A DNA stretch of 64,000 bases from Erythrophleum ivorense (lineage: Eukaryota > Streptophyta > Magnoliopsida > Fabales > Fabaceae). Positions 1-12,100 of the stretch are shown in pieces; position 1 is the stretch's first letter; each line of letters opens with the position of its first letter. The translations under genes were made by a program, and so were the position numbers. Location: positions 3,668,001 to 3,732,000 of the forward strand of contig JAIUCV010000001.1 of assembly GCA_026724425.1 (NCBI GenBank), given 5' to 3'. The notes under the pieces are model-generated. The model did no database searches. It saw nothing but the letters and a program-made list of their open reading frames with translations, and was not told the origin of the DNA.

Positions 1-290
1 CATAACAATCCACAAAATCAAAATCAGTAGAAAACACAATGACCATGACAATACTTGAAACTAAACAAAGTCTATAATGAAATTAAGCGCTGCAAGAATC
101 CTAAAAGAAGACAAACCACAAAGATTTCAAGCTCTGTAAAGGCCCAAAAACTGGAGCTGCAAGCTTGTCGGGGTTGTCTAGCGTTGAAGTTGGAGGTCAG
201 AGATAGGGAGGAGCGGCGTTGAGGAAGAGACACAGACTTCAGTTCACCGTTTGAACTCCAAAACCCTAACTTATTGTTATTTCTTGGCAA
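1..290 (-). other. Possible 5' leader of a minus-strand gene running off the left edge
   Basis: Read on the minus strand, this stretch is more GC-rich than the DNA to its right, has CT-rich leader-like sequence, and carries a telo-box-like AAACCCTAA near 262-270, a common element near transcription starts of plant housekeeping genes. An open frame of about 72 codons exists but begins at TTG, has no ATG, and resembles no protein I know. The best reading is a promoter-proximal untranslated exon of a gene whose coding part lies outside the window. This is inference. Confidence 0.3.
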
Positions 291-3039
291 TTTTTTTAAG
301 AAATAATTTTAAGTTTTGGACCGGTCAAAAAGGCTTAATTTACTTGGCGGAGAAACACTGATGCATGGCCCTGAAAGAAAGACGATGGAGTGAAAAGAAA
401 GCCCAAATTGTGAATAGTAAACGACCCATTATTGTCATATTTGTTCTGTCATTGTAGAATTATTCTTTTTTGAAGGAAAAGGTTTTCCAAAGTCTTTTAT
501 TTCCTTTTTATAATTAGTTGGTAGTAGATTTGATTGCCCCGTCTTCATTTTTATTTGACCATCTACGTGCAGCCAATGCGTTGCTCTTTTAAAAAAATAT
601 AATTAAAATAGTTGAGGCTCCATTATTTATTGTATATTATTATTATTATATATAGTATGTATTTGTTCAATTCTTCACGTGGTCTCCAAAAATATTGTAT
701 TTCAAAATAGTCATTTATAAAGTGTTTTAGAGTACAGTATAAATTTTAAATAAAAATGTTTAGCTCAAATTAATGCACTTATCTTTATAAATAAAAATTA
801 AATACATGAATACATTACAAAAATTTCTTATCTATTTTTAAAATATGCACAAATTGCCCTTAAAACAAAGAGTTAACTCTCACTTTAATTTAATTTTAAT
901 TTTTTTACCATAATACCTTTTGTTTAATTTTTTTAGTTTAAACAAATATAGTTAGGTTAATTAAAAGTATTTTTAAAAAAATAAAATTTGACTAAAATAT
1001 AAGATATTTTTTAATTTAAAAAATGACATATATATATGTTTTGAAAATAAAAAAATTATATAATTTAAAAAAACAAAATAAATTATATAATTTACTCTAA
1101 ATACAATAATCACATTATCATAACTATACTTACATAGAAAGAGACAGCTTTCATTCTCCCTTTTTTTTTTTGTGCGTGAGACAGGAATATTTTACCTTTT
1201 ACTTTTACCTGATAGAGTGAGACCATCTTTAATTTACATCACACTACTTTGAATAAAGGGAAAATTTTATATCAAATTCAACAATTTTTATATTATCATA
1301 TATATATATATATATGTAAATTAAAAAGCTTACGCACTTTAACAAAAATATGAGCTTAACTCTAATTTAAGCAGGATTAAAAAACTTTCAAAGTAAATTG
1401 AGAGAATAGAAATTATGAACTTTTCTTTTACTATAGTATATAATTTCAACTCATACACATACACATACACAAAAAAGTATATATTAAAGTACTAAAATTA
1501 GGTAAAATTCTATAGATATTTATTTTCAAATCCCTCAATAAATATATAATACAAAAAAATTATTTTAAAGTCCAATTAAATAATATTGAATTGTTAAAAA
1601 CAAATTACTTATACTTAAGGCCAAATCTCAACATAAGTTATTAGGAGAGTAAAAGTTACGACTCATAATTTATATAAAAATTTTACATTAATAATATTAT
1701 ATGTAACATACCTTTTTATAATTTAACGACATAAATTACTAAGTAGTCTACAAAAAAAATTTCATATTATTTAACGAATATAACATTATGTTATAATTAA
1801 ATTTACTAACACTTATTTTTATTTTTTATAAATTAGGAGTTGGGTAATTAAATAATTTACTTAGCAAGATTTAATCATAGTTAACATCATATATTACGAT
1901 AATTTTTATGTTAAGAACAATCATCTTGACAAGTTTTTTTCCTTTGTTAGGAGGGGAAAAAAAAAAGCTTTCTTATTCCTTGGACTCTCATGAGTAGGAA
2001 ATGAAAAATCATTGCAAATGTAATTGGAAGCAAATATGAATCAACAAAAAACAAATCTCAATTGAAAATGAAAGAAAATAAAAAGGATATTATTTATGTT
2101 TTTGTATACGGTGTAATTAAAAGAGATTGGGAAAAAAAAAAGGAATAGGCATAAAAAAAAAGGATACATACTCTTTTATATTATTCTTTTTCTCTCACTA
2201 CATAACTATATAATATGTATTAGATTTTAGATCATACCATCCATTTCTTTTTTGATTTTGCATCTCTCGGTATTTAGTATTTGCTTCGTTTGAGAGATTT
2301 GACATTTAAATGAGAGAAAAACTTAGTTTTCGAGCAAAGAAAAACCTACTTAGTTTTTTAACAAAGAAAAACCTTGACATAATCACTTAAAAAAGTGCTA
2401 ACAGAAATAGAGAAACACCACGAAAAATATGTGAATTTAAGTGAAAGTTTACACCATGACAAAGAGAGGAAACCGATTAGGAGCACAAAGAAGTGAGAGA
2501 CATGATATGATTAAAGGATAGTGGCTAAGTGGAGTCATTTTTAATATTTATACAATTTTGAAAAATAGACATGTCATAATTTTTTTATATCATTTATCTT
2601 TTGAATTTTGTTGAGTGAAATATTTATTTCACTTTTATTTATTTTGTATATTTTTATTTCAATCATTCCTTATACACAGTTGTTTAAATCATGATTTTAA
2701 ATTTGTAAAATTTTTTACTATTTTTAGTTAATTAAATATATTTTATATTTATATTAATTTATGACTTTAAATAAATAAATTATACATTTCTTAATTTTCA
2801 AACATGAATGGAGGCCTTTTATTACTCATAGAATAATTAACTACATTACTATTTATCACATTTTACTATTTTGATATTGAAATTATAAAATTATTAATTT
2901 AAATTATAATATATAAATTATTAAATTATAATATATATATATATACACACACAATTAATAATATTTAACTAATTTGCAACGGTTTTATATATACATATAT
3001 ATTTAAGTCATTATATCATATAAATTATTTTAAAATAAT
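291..3039. other. AT-rich intergenic region without genes
   Basis: No open frame with recognisable protein content was seen on either strand. The stretch contains a degenerate copy of the AT-rich MITE family A (about 780-1102), a short (AT)n run near 1301-1316, and otherwise low-complexity AT-rich DNA. Confidence 0.6.
780..1102. repeat. MITE family A, degenerate copy
   Basis: It shares its internal order of motifs (TTTTTAAAATATGCACAAA, then CACTTTAATTTAATTTT, then a terminal ATAATTTACTC) with the copies near 23535, 25256, 28513 and 46281. The right end is clear, while the left terminal repeat is eroded. Confidence 0.45.
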
Positions 3040-3383
3040 ATTTAAATAATTTGCGACGAATTAGCGACAGAAAAATTTTGTGACAGAAATTCTGTCGCTA
3101 ATTCTGTCGCTAAATTAGTGACGGAATATTCTGTCACAAAATTCCATCGCAAAACTGGAATTGACCATCACACTTATTAGTGACGGAACTTTCCGTCACT
3201 GAACTCCGTCACTAACTTGATTTGTGACAGATTACCGACGGAAATATTTGTGATGGAAATTTTCCGTCACAAATATCGTCGCTAATTTTTGCGACGGAAT
3301 TAGTGACAAATTTGCGATGACCTTGTGACGGAATAAAATTCCGTCACAAAATTCCGTCGCAAATTTCCTGTTTTTTTGTAGTG
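3040..3383 (-). mobile_element. CACTA-type DNA transposon end with subterminal repeats
   Basis: The right edge reads, on the minus strand, CACTACAAAAAAACAGG, which is the canonical start of plant CACTA (En/Spm) elements. Inward from it come many short repeats in both orientations built on GTCGCTAA and TTGTGACGGAA, the expected subterminal transposase-binding repeats. No matching opposite terminus was found in the flanking few kilobases and no transposase frame is present, so this is a truncated or solo end. The identification rests on terminus and subterminal structure only. Confidence 0.7.
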
Positions 3384-3439
3384 ATACACCATTTCAAAAT
3401 ACTTTAAATGTAAAGAACCATCTTAAATTAAAAATGTTA

Positions 3440-3680
3440 ATTAAAAAATTAAAGCATATATGTTTAAAGATGCTAACCGCAAAAGGACCAAACATATATG
3501 TAATTATTTATATTTATATTATTGGATTTTTTAATTAAAACATGATAAATATATAATTTTTTAATAATAACATAACATATGTATAATTTAATTAAAAATC
3601 ATATAATTATTTATAAAAACTATATCTTTATTATGTTATTTTTAAAAATTTATACACTTATTATATTTGATTTCTCTTTT
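3440..3680 (+). repeat. Palindromic AT-rich repeat family C, copy 1
   Basis: The stretch with TTTTTTAATTAAAACATGA, TTTTTTAATAATAACAT, TATAATTTAATTA and ATCATATAATTATTTATAAA matches, in the same order, the reverse complement of about 56950-57130. The family looks like a MITE. The segment just to its right (about 3719-3800) is also repeated at about 61690-61775. Confidence 0.45.
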
Positions 3681-3683
3681 TTA

Positions 3684-4439
3684 TTTGATTTCATTAAAGA
3701 AAATAAAGGAAATATATATAATGATAAATTATTTTATTATTCTTTATCTAATTAAATATATTTACTATGAATATAATATATCTCATTTCTATTCATTTAT
3801 ATTAATATATGTATTTATTTTTTTTAATTTCTATACTTTTATTACTAATGGATAATTAGTTTTTATTTTTATTTTCAAAAATAATTTTATATAGTTCTTA
3901 ATTATTATTGGTCCAAAGAGTGCATTTTGTAAATTTTTATGATTGGTGGATGATAGTATTAACAATAAGACCCAATAACATACTTTTTATCCTCCTCTCC
4001 TTTTCTTTTTGTCACTTGCTAGATGGAGCAAAAGTGCACAAATGACATGGGTTTCACATGGTTTTTTTTTTTTCCAATCATTTCTTTTCCTTTTTATTTA
4101 TGCAAACGAAACAGAAAAATATATATATCCATAAACCATTACTTTCCTTCAATTTCCCTCTTACCAAGCAAGCTATTAGTATCCCAAATACTCCTTTAAT
4201 TTTTTTAGCTTTTCAAAATGATCTTTGATGATATTAAGGGGGGGGGGGGGGAAGACAAATATGATGTAAATTGAAAATTAAAAAAATTGGATAAAAAATA
4301 AATTAAAATGAATGAATCAATTAAGATAAAAAATAGAAATTAAGCTATATTTTTTTATCCGCGAACTTATGAAACGGCCTTTATTATTATATAGCCCCTG
4401 TTGTAATATTGATTTCGTTATTTCCCGTATTACTTCCAG
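3684..4439. other. Intergenic region and upstream region of the kelch gene
   Basis: The first part is AT-rich repeat DNA. A run of G residues lies near 4240-4251. From about 4380 the sequence becomes less AT-rich as the transcribed leader of the kelch gene is approached. No gene was seen. Confidence 0.5.
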
Positions 4440-6125
4440 ATTCAACGGACAATTAAGAGACCAGTACCGTCGGCGTCTATAGCTTTACGCTTGTGCTTGT
4501 CCGAGCCAAACCCCCTCACTGACGCACAGCAGAAAACGACATCACAGTCTCTTCTCTTGCCTTCGGTGAGAGATCCTGACGGTGGCTCTTTATTCTTTGC
4601 TTGAATTGGGGATTTGCCACCGTCCAATCTCACCCCCATATCCGTTTCAGATCCAAATCTGGTCCTGCCTTATCAAGATCTTACCTTTCTTTTTCGGCTC
4701 CGATAATCAGGTTTCTCTGGTTTTCTTTTTCCATTCAATTTTGAATTTCTTCTTCACGCGCTGTCTTTGTTTGTGGAAGAAAATTTCTGCTTTTTTGCTA
4801 GTGTGGGATGGGGAAGTGTGGAATTTTAAGGGTCCCTTTATTATGTTAAATTCCGCGACATCTATCATACAAGAGTTGGAACATTTCTGTGGTGGGTTTG
4901 ATATGGAAAAAGATTTGCAATTGCCGAAACTTCAGGTTGCTCTTAGCTGTGCTAAGGCATTGTCAAATGTGTGACTCAGGAGTTGAAAGTCAGATCAGTA
5001 ATTTGAACTACTTGGGTTAGAAAATTTTAGTTAGGAGAATTTCCTAGGATTCCTGATTTTTCTGAAATTTTGTTATATTTGAAATTCTTGATAATGTATA
5101 TTGTATCAGGGCTGACTGTCTAAAACTTATGCAGCTTGAAAGATTATCTTCTATGTATGGATCCAAAATGAAGTTCATAGACTGATCACGTGCACTCCTT
5201 TTGCTTAGTACCCCTCGCTAATACATTATACATTATTAAAAACTTACTATTGCCCAATTTTTGAACTCTGAAAAGTCAAAGGAAGCAAAGTTTACACGGT
5301 CTATACCAATTAAACTATCCAAAGGCTTTATTTGTCAGATGACAAGCGCAGGAATAGATTTGGATGTCTAATAATTTTCGTTGAAACATTAGTTGTCACT
5401 GGTCATGTATTCCTTCTTTACGCAATTAACTTTTGAGTTCTGAATAAATTACAATTCTTAAATGCTACACAATTTCTATCTTCAGCTCGTCATAAGCCTT
5501 ATTATCATGATGCTGATTGGACTAAATTCTGCAAAATCAATTCAATACGTTGGGGCTTGTAATGAGCTCTCTGCTGGCATCTAGCTTTTGCCATAATATT
5601 TTTTATCCTTATTTTTTAATATCATTTGGACGTTTCCTTGCCATTGTATCAACTAAACAGATGTATGACTCGTCACTGAGTCAATCTTTGATATTCAGTA
5701 CATGTATTTATTCTTTACCCGCCTCCTCTCCCTAAATATGCTATATTTACTCCCTCATTAAGCCATTGCCATCTTTGTCTCCATGTTGCAGTGTTGTTTC
5801 TTGAGGCCATTCAATTATTGATTTTGTTCTAAGGTTATCCCCTATGTTTTCCAGTCTGGAATTAGTCCACCATCTCTTTATGATATGAATATGTGTTATC
5901 TTTAGTGTGCTTGTTTCTTTCTTTCTTTCTTTTTTCCCCTTATTTTCTGCAAAGCTAAGATGCTTGTGACCGTTGTCTTTTCTACTCCTGTGGATCTGTG
6001 TATGCTCTTGACATTTACCATTTGCAAACCTTTGCTTATGAAAGTTATTATGTAATCTTAAGTGATACTGAAAGTAACTTGAAGCAGCTGTTGCTGTAAT
6101 AATTGTATAGGAGAACAAGGAATAT
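4440..6125 (+). other. 5' untranslated leader of the kelch gene, with a leader intron
   Basis: A GC-richer stretch ends at a good donor (AATCAG|GTTTCT, exon end 4710). The next acceptor upstream of the coding ATG is TTGTATAG at 6110, followed by 15 bases of leader before the ATG at 6126. This implies a leader intron of about 1.4 kb. The long open frame over 4582-4974 crosses this donor, begins with GTG rather than ATG, and is unlikely to be a protein. The transcription start is not fixed by the sequence. Confidence 0.5.
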
Positions 6126-9100
6126 ATGGATATCAACAACTGGCATAAGGAGCTGACATTTGAAGAGTGGGTGGCAATCCCCATATCTGGTGCCCGTCCA
6201 TCTGCTCGCTACAAGGTCTCTGTGTGTGTGTGTGTTGCCCTTTCTTGAAATAAGCAATTTGCATCATGAGAAACTTCAGTTTAACCCTTGGTTTTTCCCC
6301 TCATTGGATCTTTTTCCTTTTTTTTTTTTAATAAATTTGAAAATATAAGAAATTTTATTATACATGAAAGATGGAATGCAAATAATGATGAGTGACAAGT
6401 TATTCTTCTTAACAAAGGCATATAAAATTAATCTCATTGGATCTTGAACCATCATAATTTTGCTAATTGCCTTTGACAGTAAAAAGTACTCAATCATTAT
6501 TGTCTACTTAGCCGGAGTCCATGCTTACATTTTGCCCAGATACTTAATTTAGTCTATGGTTTGTCTTCTTATTGCAGCAAGCTGCAGCAGTGGTTGATGA
6601 AAAGCTATATATTTCTGGTGGAAGTCGTAATGGTCGGAATTTATCTGATGTTCAGGTATAGTGTATTCTCAGACACTTTCTGAACCTTGGACCCTATCTA
6701 GTGCTTCATGTGGTTTTGCTGTTTGCAGGTTCTGGATCTCAGGAATTTGACATGGTCCAATCTGAAATTAAAACTAATTGCTGATAAAGATAATGACAGT
6801 AGCTTGCGGAAGGTTCTTCCAGCCACATCAGGTCACAATATGGTAAAAATGTGTATGCACAACTGTTCTATATGTGTATATATACTCTATAGTGTTAGCT
6901 TTTTCTATTTACCAATGGATTAAACATGACTTTCAGTAACCACTTCCACATTTGATTGATTCTGATAGAGGCTTGGAAATTTTATATGTACTTTTGCAGA
7001 TTAGGTGGGGGAAGAAACTTCTTCTTCTTGGTGGCAATTTAAAGGATTCTTCTGATAAACTAATGGGTTAGTTTCTGTACAATGTTTTTGACTATTTGGG
7101 GGGAGACTGTTTTGTATAGAAACTCACAATGTGTCATGGACTTATTGCAGTTCATTACATTGATCTTGAAACATCCCAGTATGGAGTTATTGAGACTTCT
7201 GGAATTGTTCCAGTAAGTATATCTATTGGTAGAGAAGTGTGAAGTTCTATCTTTGGATGTAGTTATCTATTGGTTTTATATATCCTTTTTTTTCCCTACT
7301 TTTTTTCTTGAGTTATGTGTAGGATATGTAATTTTCTCCAACTACTTAATAATATTCATATATGCAAGTTTCACATTTTGACTTTTAAATGTTCTTGACG
7401 GATTTCTAGTTAGCTCGCATGGGGCAGTCTGCAACACTGGTTGGTTCAAGAGTGATATTGTTTGGTGGTGAAGACATGAGCAGGAAGTTGTTGAATGATG
7501 TCCATGTTCTTGATCTGGAGAGCATGACTTGGGATGTAATAAAGACAACGTAAGTATTATGTATTTTACTTTCTAAAAGTAGCTTTTATGTGTTGAGAAA
7601 ATTTCTGCATCACTTTCTTGCATTTTGATAGGCAGACACCTCCAGCTCCCAGATATGATCATGCAGCTGCTATTCATGGAGCTCGATACCTTTTGGTCTT
7701 TGGTGGTTGCTCTCATTCTGTCTTCTTCAATGATCTTCACATATTAGACTTGGAAACAGTAAGCAATTTCACTTTGGAAACTCTCTCTTGTAATTACTGA
7801 AGTAGGAATAAGCTTAATCTTTCCCTCTTGTGTGATTAATTATATTAATATATTGCTTTTCTTTTTTTTTTTGTGGGGGGGGGGGGGGGGTGGCAGTATA
7901 TATTACACATGTTTAGGAGTGAATCAATGTGATATTTATTCCAGTTCCTTACAATTTTACTACTGTGAAGCATAGTTGTTTATTTTACTTCTTTGAAGTA
8001 CAGCCAACAAAGTGTAAAATGAAGGGGTTTTCTGGACTGATATTTAAGAGATCAGGGAGCTTTGTTTTTCCAATTTTTTATTTTGATTTTATTTCTAATT
8101 GCATTGTTCACCAGTTGTGACCTTTATTATCTTTTACTCTAATGATATTTCTTCTGAGTTCTTTCTATCAAAAAGAAAAAAAGATACATATTTTAGGTCA
8201 TTATTTTACTGAATGCATGCAATGGTGCACTTATTCATGTGAGTGTGCCAGGAAATATGATTTCCACTTATAGTTATCAAAATCATACTGTACATATTTT
8301 GGAATGGTAATCAATCTCAATGATACCTATTGGAGGTTAGGTTGGATCTTCACTTGTCCAGAATTCCACCATGGATCTCATGGATCATTGCGATTCAATT
8401 CTGTCTGGATGAATCTCTTAATTCTGCAATGTAAATGCAGCTCTATTGCTGCAACTTTCACTGGCTTGAACATTGGGTTCATCGTAACCTAATGTAACCT
8501 GACTGAGGTACTAACCATTTGGCTACTTGCAATGGTGGAGTGGTTCGAAAAGAATAAGTTTATGCATTTGTAAGGTTGTTCTGGAATTCTTAGAATACCT
8601 GTCCACTTCGGTATAGAACGCATCTCCAACTCAACATCTGATTGTAACAGGAATGGAAGCCATAAAACCAATGTGATATTCAATGTCTGCTATCTCAGTC
8701 CTGTCAACAACAATAATGTTAGAGCCATTTCCTTCAATAGTTTCTCTTTTTTTATTTTTTTTGCCCAATAGTTTTGAGCGACTTTCTATGTGCATGCAGG
8801 ATCTAGTTAGGGCTGTGTTTGTTGGTTATTTCTTGTCGATTATTTTCTGTCTTCTGATTGTTTTCCTTAAAAATGAAAAATAAGATTCATCTCATCTTTA
8901 TTGCCTTATAATGTGATGAATATTCACTTTTAATGTGGCATAAAAGTTGTCATTTTTTAAAAAAATAAACATATATTCCTATCAAGAGTTGTTGAGGTTT
9001 GAGGAAGAACCTTTTTTCTTTCCCAATATATTAGGACTTAATTTTCTATAAATTTATTATTAATGAGCTTATTTTTTATGCAATATTTTATATTATTTTT

Positions 9101-12100
9101 GCTAAACCTGGGTAAAAGTTGTGGTTGGGTTTTTGGTTCATGTTATAGCTACACACATCTCTTATATCTCTTAAGCTAATTATCATTTTGTTACTGTGTC
9201 TTATTCCGTGAATCAGAAATAGGCTATCTGATTTGTTATACATATCACGTTCTGTCAGCTAGTCTGGCAATCTTTCTATCCACTTGAATTTAGTTGTAAA
9301 CAGATGGGAACCGAGAAAGCAACCAAATCTGATAATGAGTTAACTCACTAAAATTCAAGATATGCTGTGGAATTTTTTGGATGCCAACATGTTCTGCTAA
9401 CATTCACTGACAATATAGGGTTGAAATGTAATTTCACATTTTTAACACTGGTAGGACTTGACATCCTAGAAGCAAAGGGATTTTGGGTCTGTGGCTGACC
9501 TTCAGTTAACATGTAAGCTTTGTATAGTTAAAGCCGTTGCCTTCTGGAAGAATAAAGCTTAAAATGACAGAATATCTCATTTATGTGTGTGGAACTAGTA
9601 ACTGTAGGAGTTTGTTAGAGTGGTAATTTTACATTTTTTCCTGGGCTTTGGTTGCTAGTATAGCTCTTCATCTCAAGATAGGTGGTTAATACTATTGAAT
9701 TGTTATGGCACCCAGTTTCTTGCAAACCTGAATATTCTTTTATCCGTTGCTTAGCTAAGGTTGACTTGTTTCAGGTGATATTTTCTTCATTACAATTCAG
9801 TATTAGTGCATCTTATATTGAAGTTGCCATCCATTGGAGAGATCATTCAATGGAAAGGCTGATAGTTTGCAAACTTGGGCATTGATGATAAGTAGTGTGT
9901 AGCCCCTAGATCATCTGCAATGTTGCACTGTGTGCAATAGGAGAGAGAATGAGACAAAGGAGTGGGAGTGTGTATGGGGCTCACTTCTTCTCTTTCCACC
10001 CATTTTCTCTTTTCTTTATATCTCTCTTCAACTACATGTAGTGCATTTACATATTAAATGCTGAAGATTCAGCTATGTAGTGTGTATATATGCAACTCTT
10101 GCTCCTTGCCACTTAGCTTGATGTTTGCTACTTTGTGTTTTATCTTATGCTAGACGGCTTCTGTTATTTAGAGAGATTTCTTTGCTTATGTAGCCTTCCA
10201 AAATGAAAATTGTTTCAGTGGTAATATAATGGTTAGGGGTTTGTTTCAATTATATGAGCCCTGTAAGCCGTGGAAAGAAGGGGAAGAACAATTTCAATAT
10301 TATCTTAAATTTACACTAGTTAACTTTTGATTTATATTTCACTGTTATGTCCAGAAATTTTCCTGAGTTTTGCCATTTATCTTTGAAGTTGCTTTTGTTT
10401 CATTGTTACATGTTAACATTAATGATCCATTTGCTTCAGATGGAGTGGTCCCAGTCACAAATTCAAGGTGATTTAGTATCTCCGAGGGCTGGCCATGCTG
10501 GTATCACCATTGGTGAAAGCTGGTTCATAGTTGGTGGTGGAGATAATAGAAGTGGTAGGTAATGTCGTTGACATAATCTGTGCATGCTATTATACTTCCT
10601 ACATTTACGGTAATAATCATCTTTATAGTAGCTGATTAACTAGTTCTCAAAACAGGTTGCCCAGAAACTCTAGAGTTAAACATGTCTAAGCTAGTTTGGT
10701 CAGTCTTGACTGTTGTGAAGCCAAGAAATCCACTTGCTAGTGAGGTAATTACTTTGAAATCTCCTTTTTTTTTTTAAATTGTAATTTCTGGTAATATTGT
10801 ATAAAGGACTAATAAGAATGCTATACTTTTCATTGTTGATTCCAAGGTTGTTTGGGACTAATTCATTGTAGTTGGAGTATGATTAGGAATGATGCTTAAT
10901 GCCACTTTAGGTGGCCAGGTAATTCATGGCAGTATTAGCAGAAAATGTATGGTCTAAGACATTCACTTGTAATCTGTCTATGATGTATTCACAAATGAGA
11001 GATTGAGAGCTGGTGGAATTGCACAAGTGAAATTAATATGACAATAACAAGATCACCTGAAGAAGAGCTTTGAGAAACTTATTTAAAGTTCTATTAATCA
11101 ATAAATCAATATTCATAAAGGTTACACGGACAACTCAAATCTTGCATCAATTTCAGTTTGGATTACATTGTATAAGTGACATCTTATCAAATAATAATTG
11201 TTGTTTTTTCCTCAACAAATCTTCACACAGAGATCTCTTGTTGGAAAAACCGGATTGTGATTACTGTTTGAACCTTGTATATAAGCTTTAATTGTTGGTA
11301 TTATGAATTGAATTTTATCTTTTCCCTATAATTAGACTTTTTTTATTAAATAAAAAAGTTTCTTATTTAGATAATCTTAATACAATCAAAGTTTGAAAGG
11401 AAAAAAGTGGGGTGATCTTTTATATATGATTAAATATGTTAAAAATTCATGCCAGATGATGTTAATGCATGCTTTTATCTATTGATTCGTATGTGATGGA
11501 AGTATTTATTTGTGATCAGGGTCTTACTGTCTGCTCAGCATTGATTGATGGAGAGAAGCATTTGGTAGTTTTTGGTGGCTATAATGGGAAGTATAGCAAT
11601 GAAGTATGTTAACCATTGCCTATATTCATTTTTCTATTGGCTATGGAAAATTAACTATCTTAATGTGTTCTTGTCAATTGTCAGCATATGCATTGTTTGC
11701 TGATGTTGATCAATAACATTATTGTTCTTAATTATTCTTCTTTTCTACCAGTCATTGCACTGTAGCAATGTCTTGACATTATATGAAGCATAATTAATGG
11801 ACTCGAAAATGAAGATTGAATCAGAACATTTCAGCTTATGGGGGATGTCCAGTGACTTCAATCATTGAGAGCAAACAGGATAAGGATGTGAATGTGATGA
11901 TTGATCATCCCAAAAGAAATAAAATTACAAACTCATGCTAGTTCTATAATCAGTTTCCGAAAAGTTAAATTATAGCTCATTTGTGTTTGACATTTTGTGT
12001 TCAAGTCTGTTTATCAGACTGTCCAAAAATGAAGAAAACTGCATTAGTTAGGTGATCAGTTTATTTATCAATGCCTAGGTTTTATTTTGTTAACTTTTTT

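Noticed and set aside
72..290. Minus-strand open frame of 72 codons as a small gene
   Set aside because: It has a TTG start and no ATG, and looks like an untranslated leader.
4582..4974. Open frame of 130 codons upstream of the kelch gene
   Set aside because: It begins with GTG, crosses a strong splice donor at 4710, and its product resembles no family. The region reads better as a leader exon plus intron.
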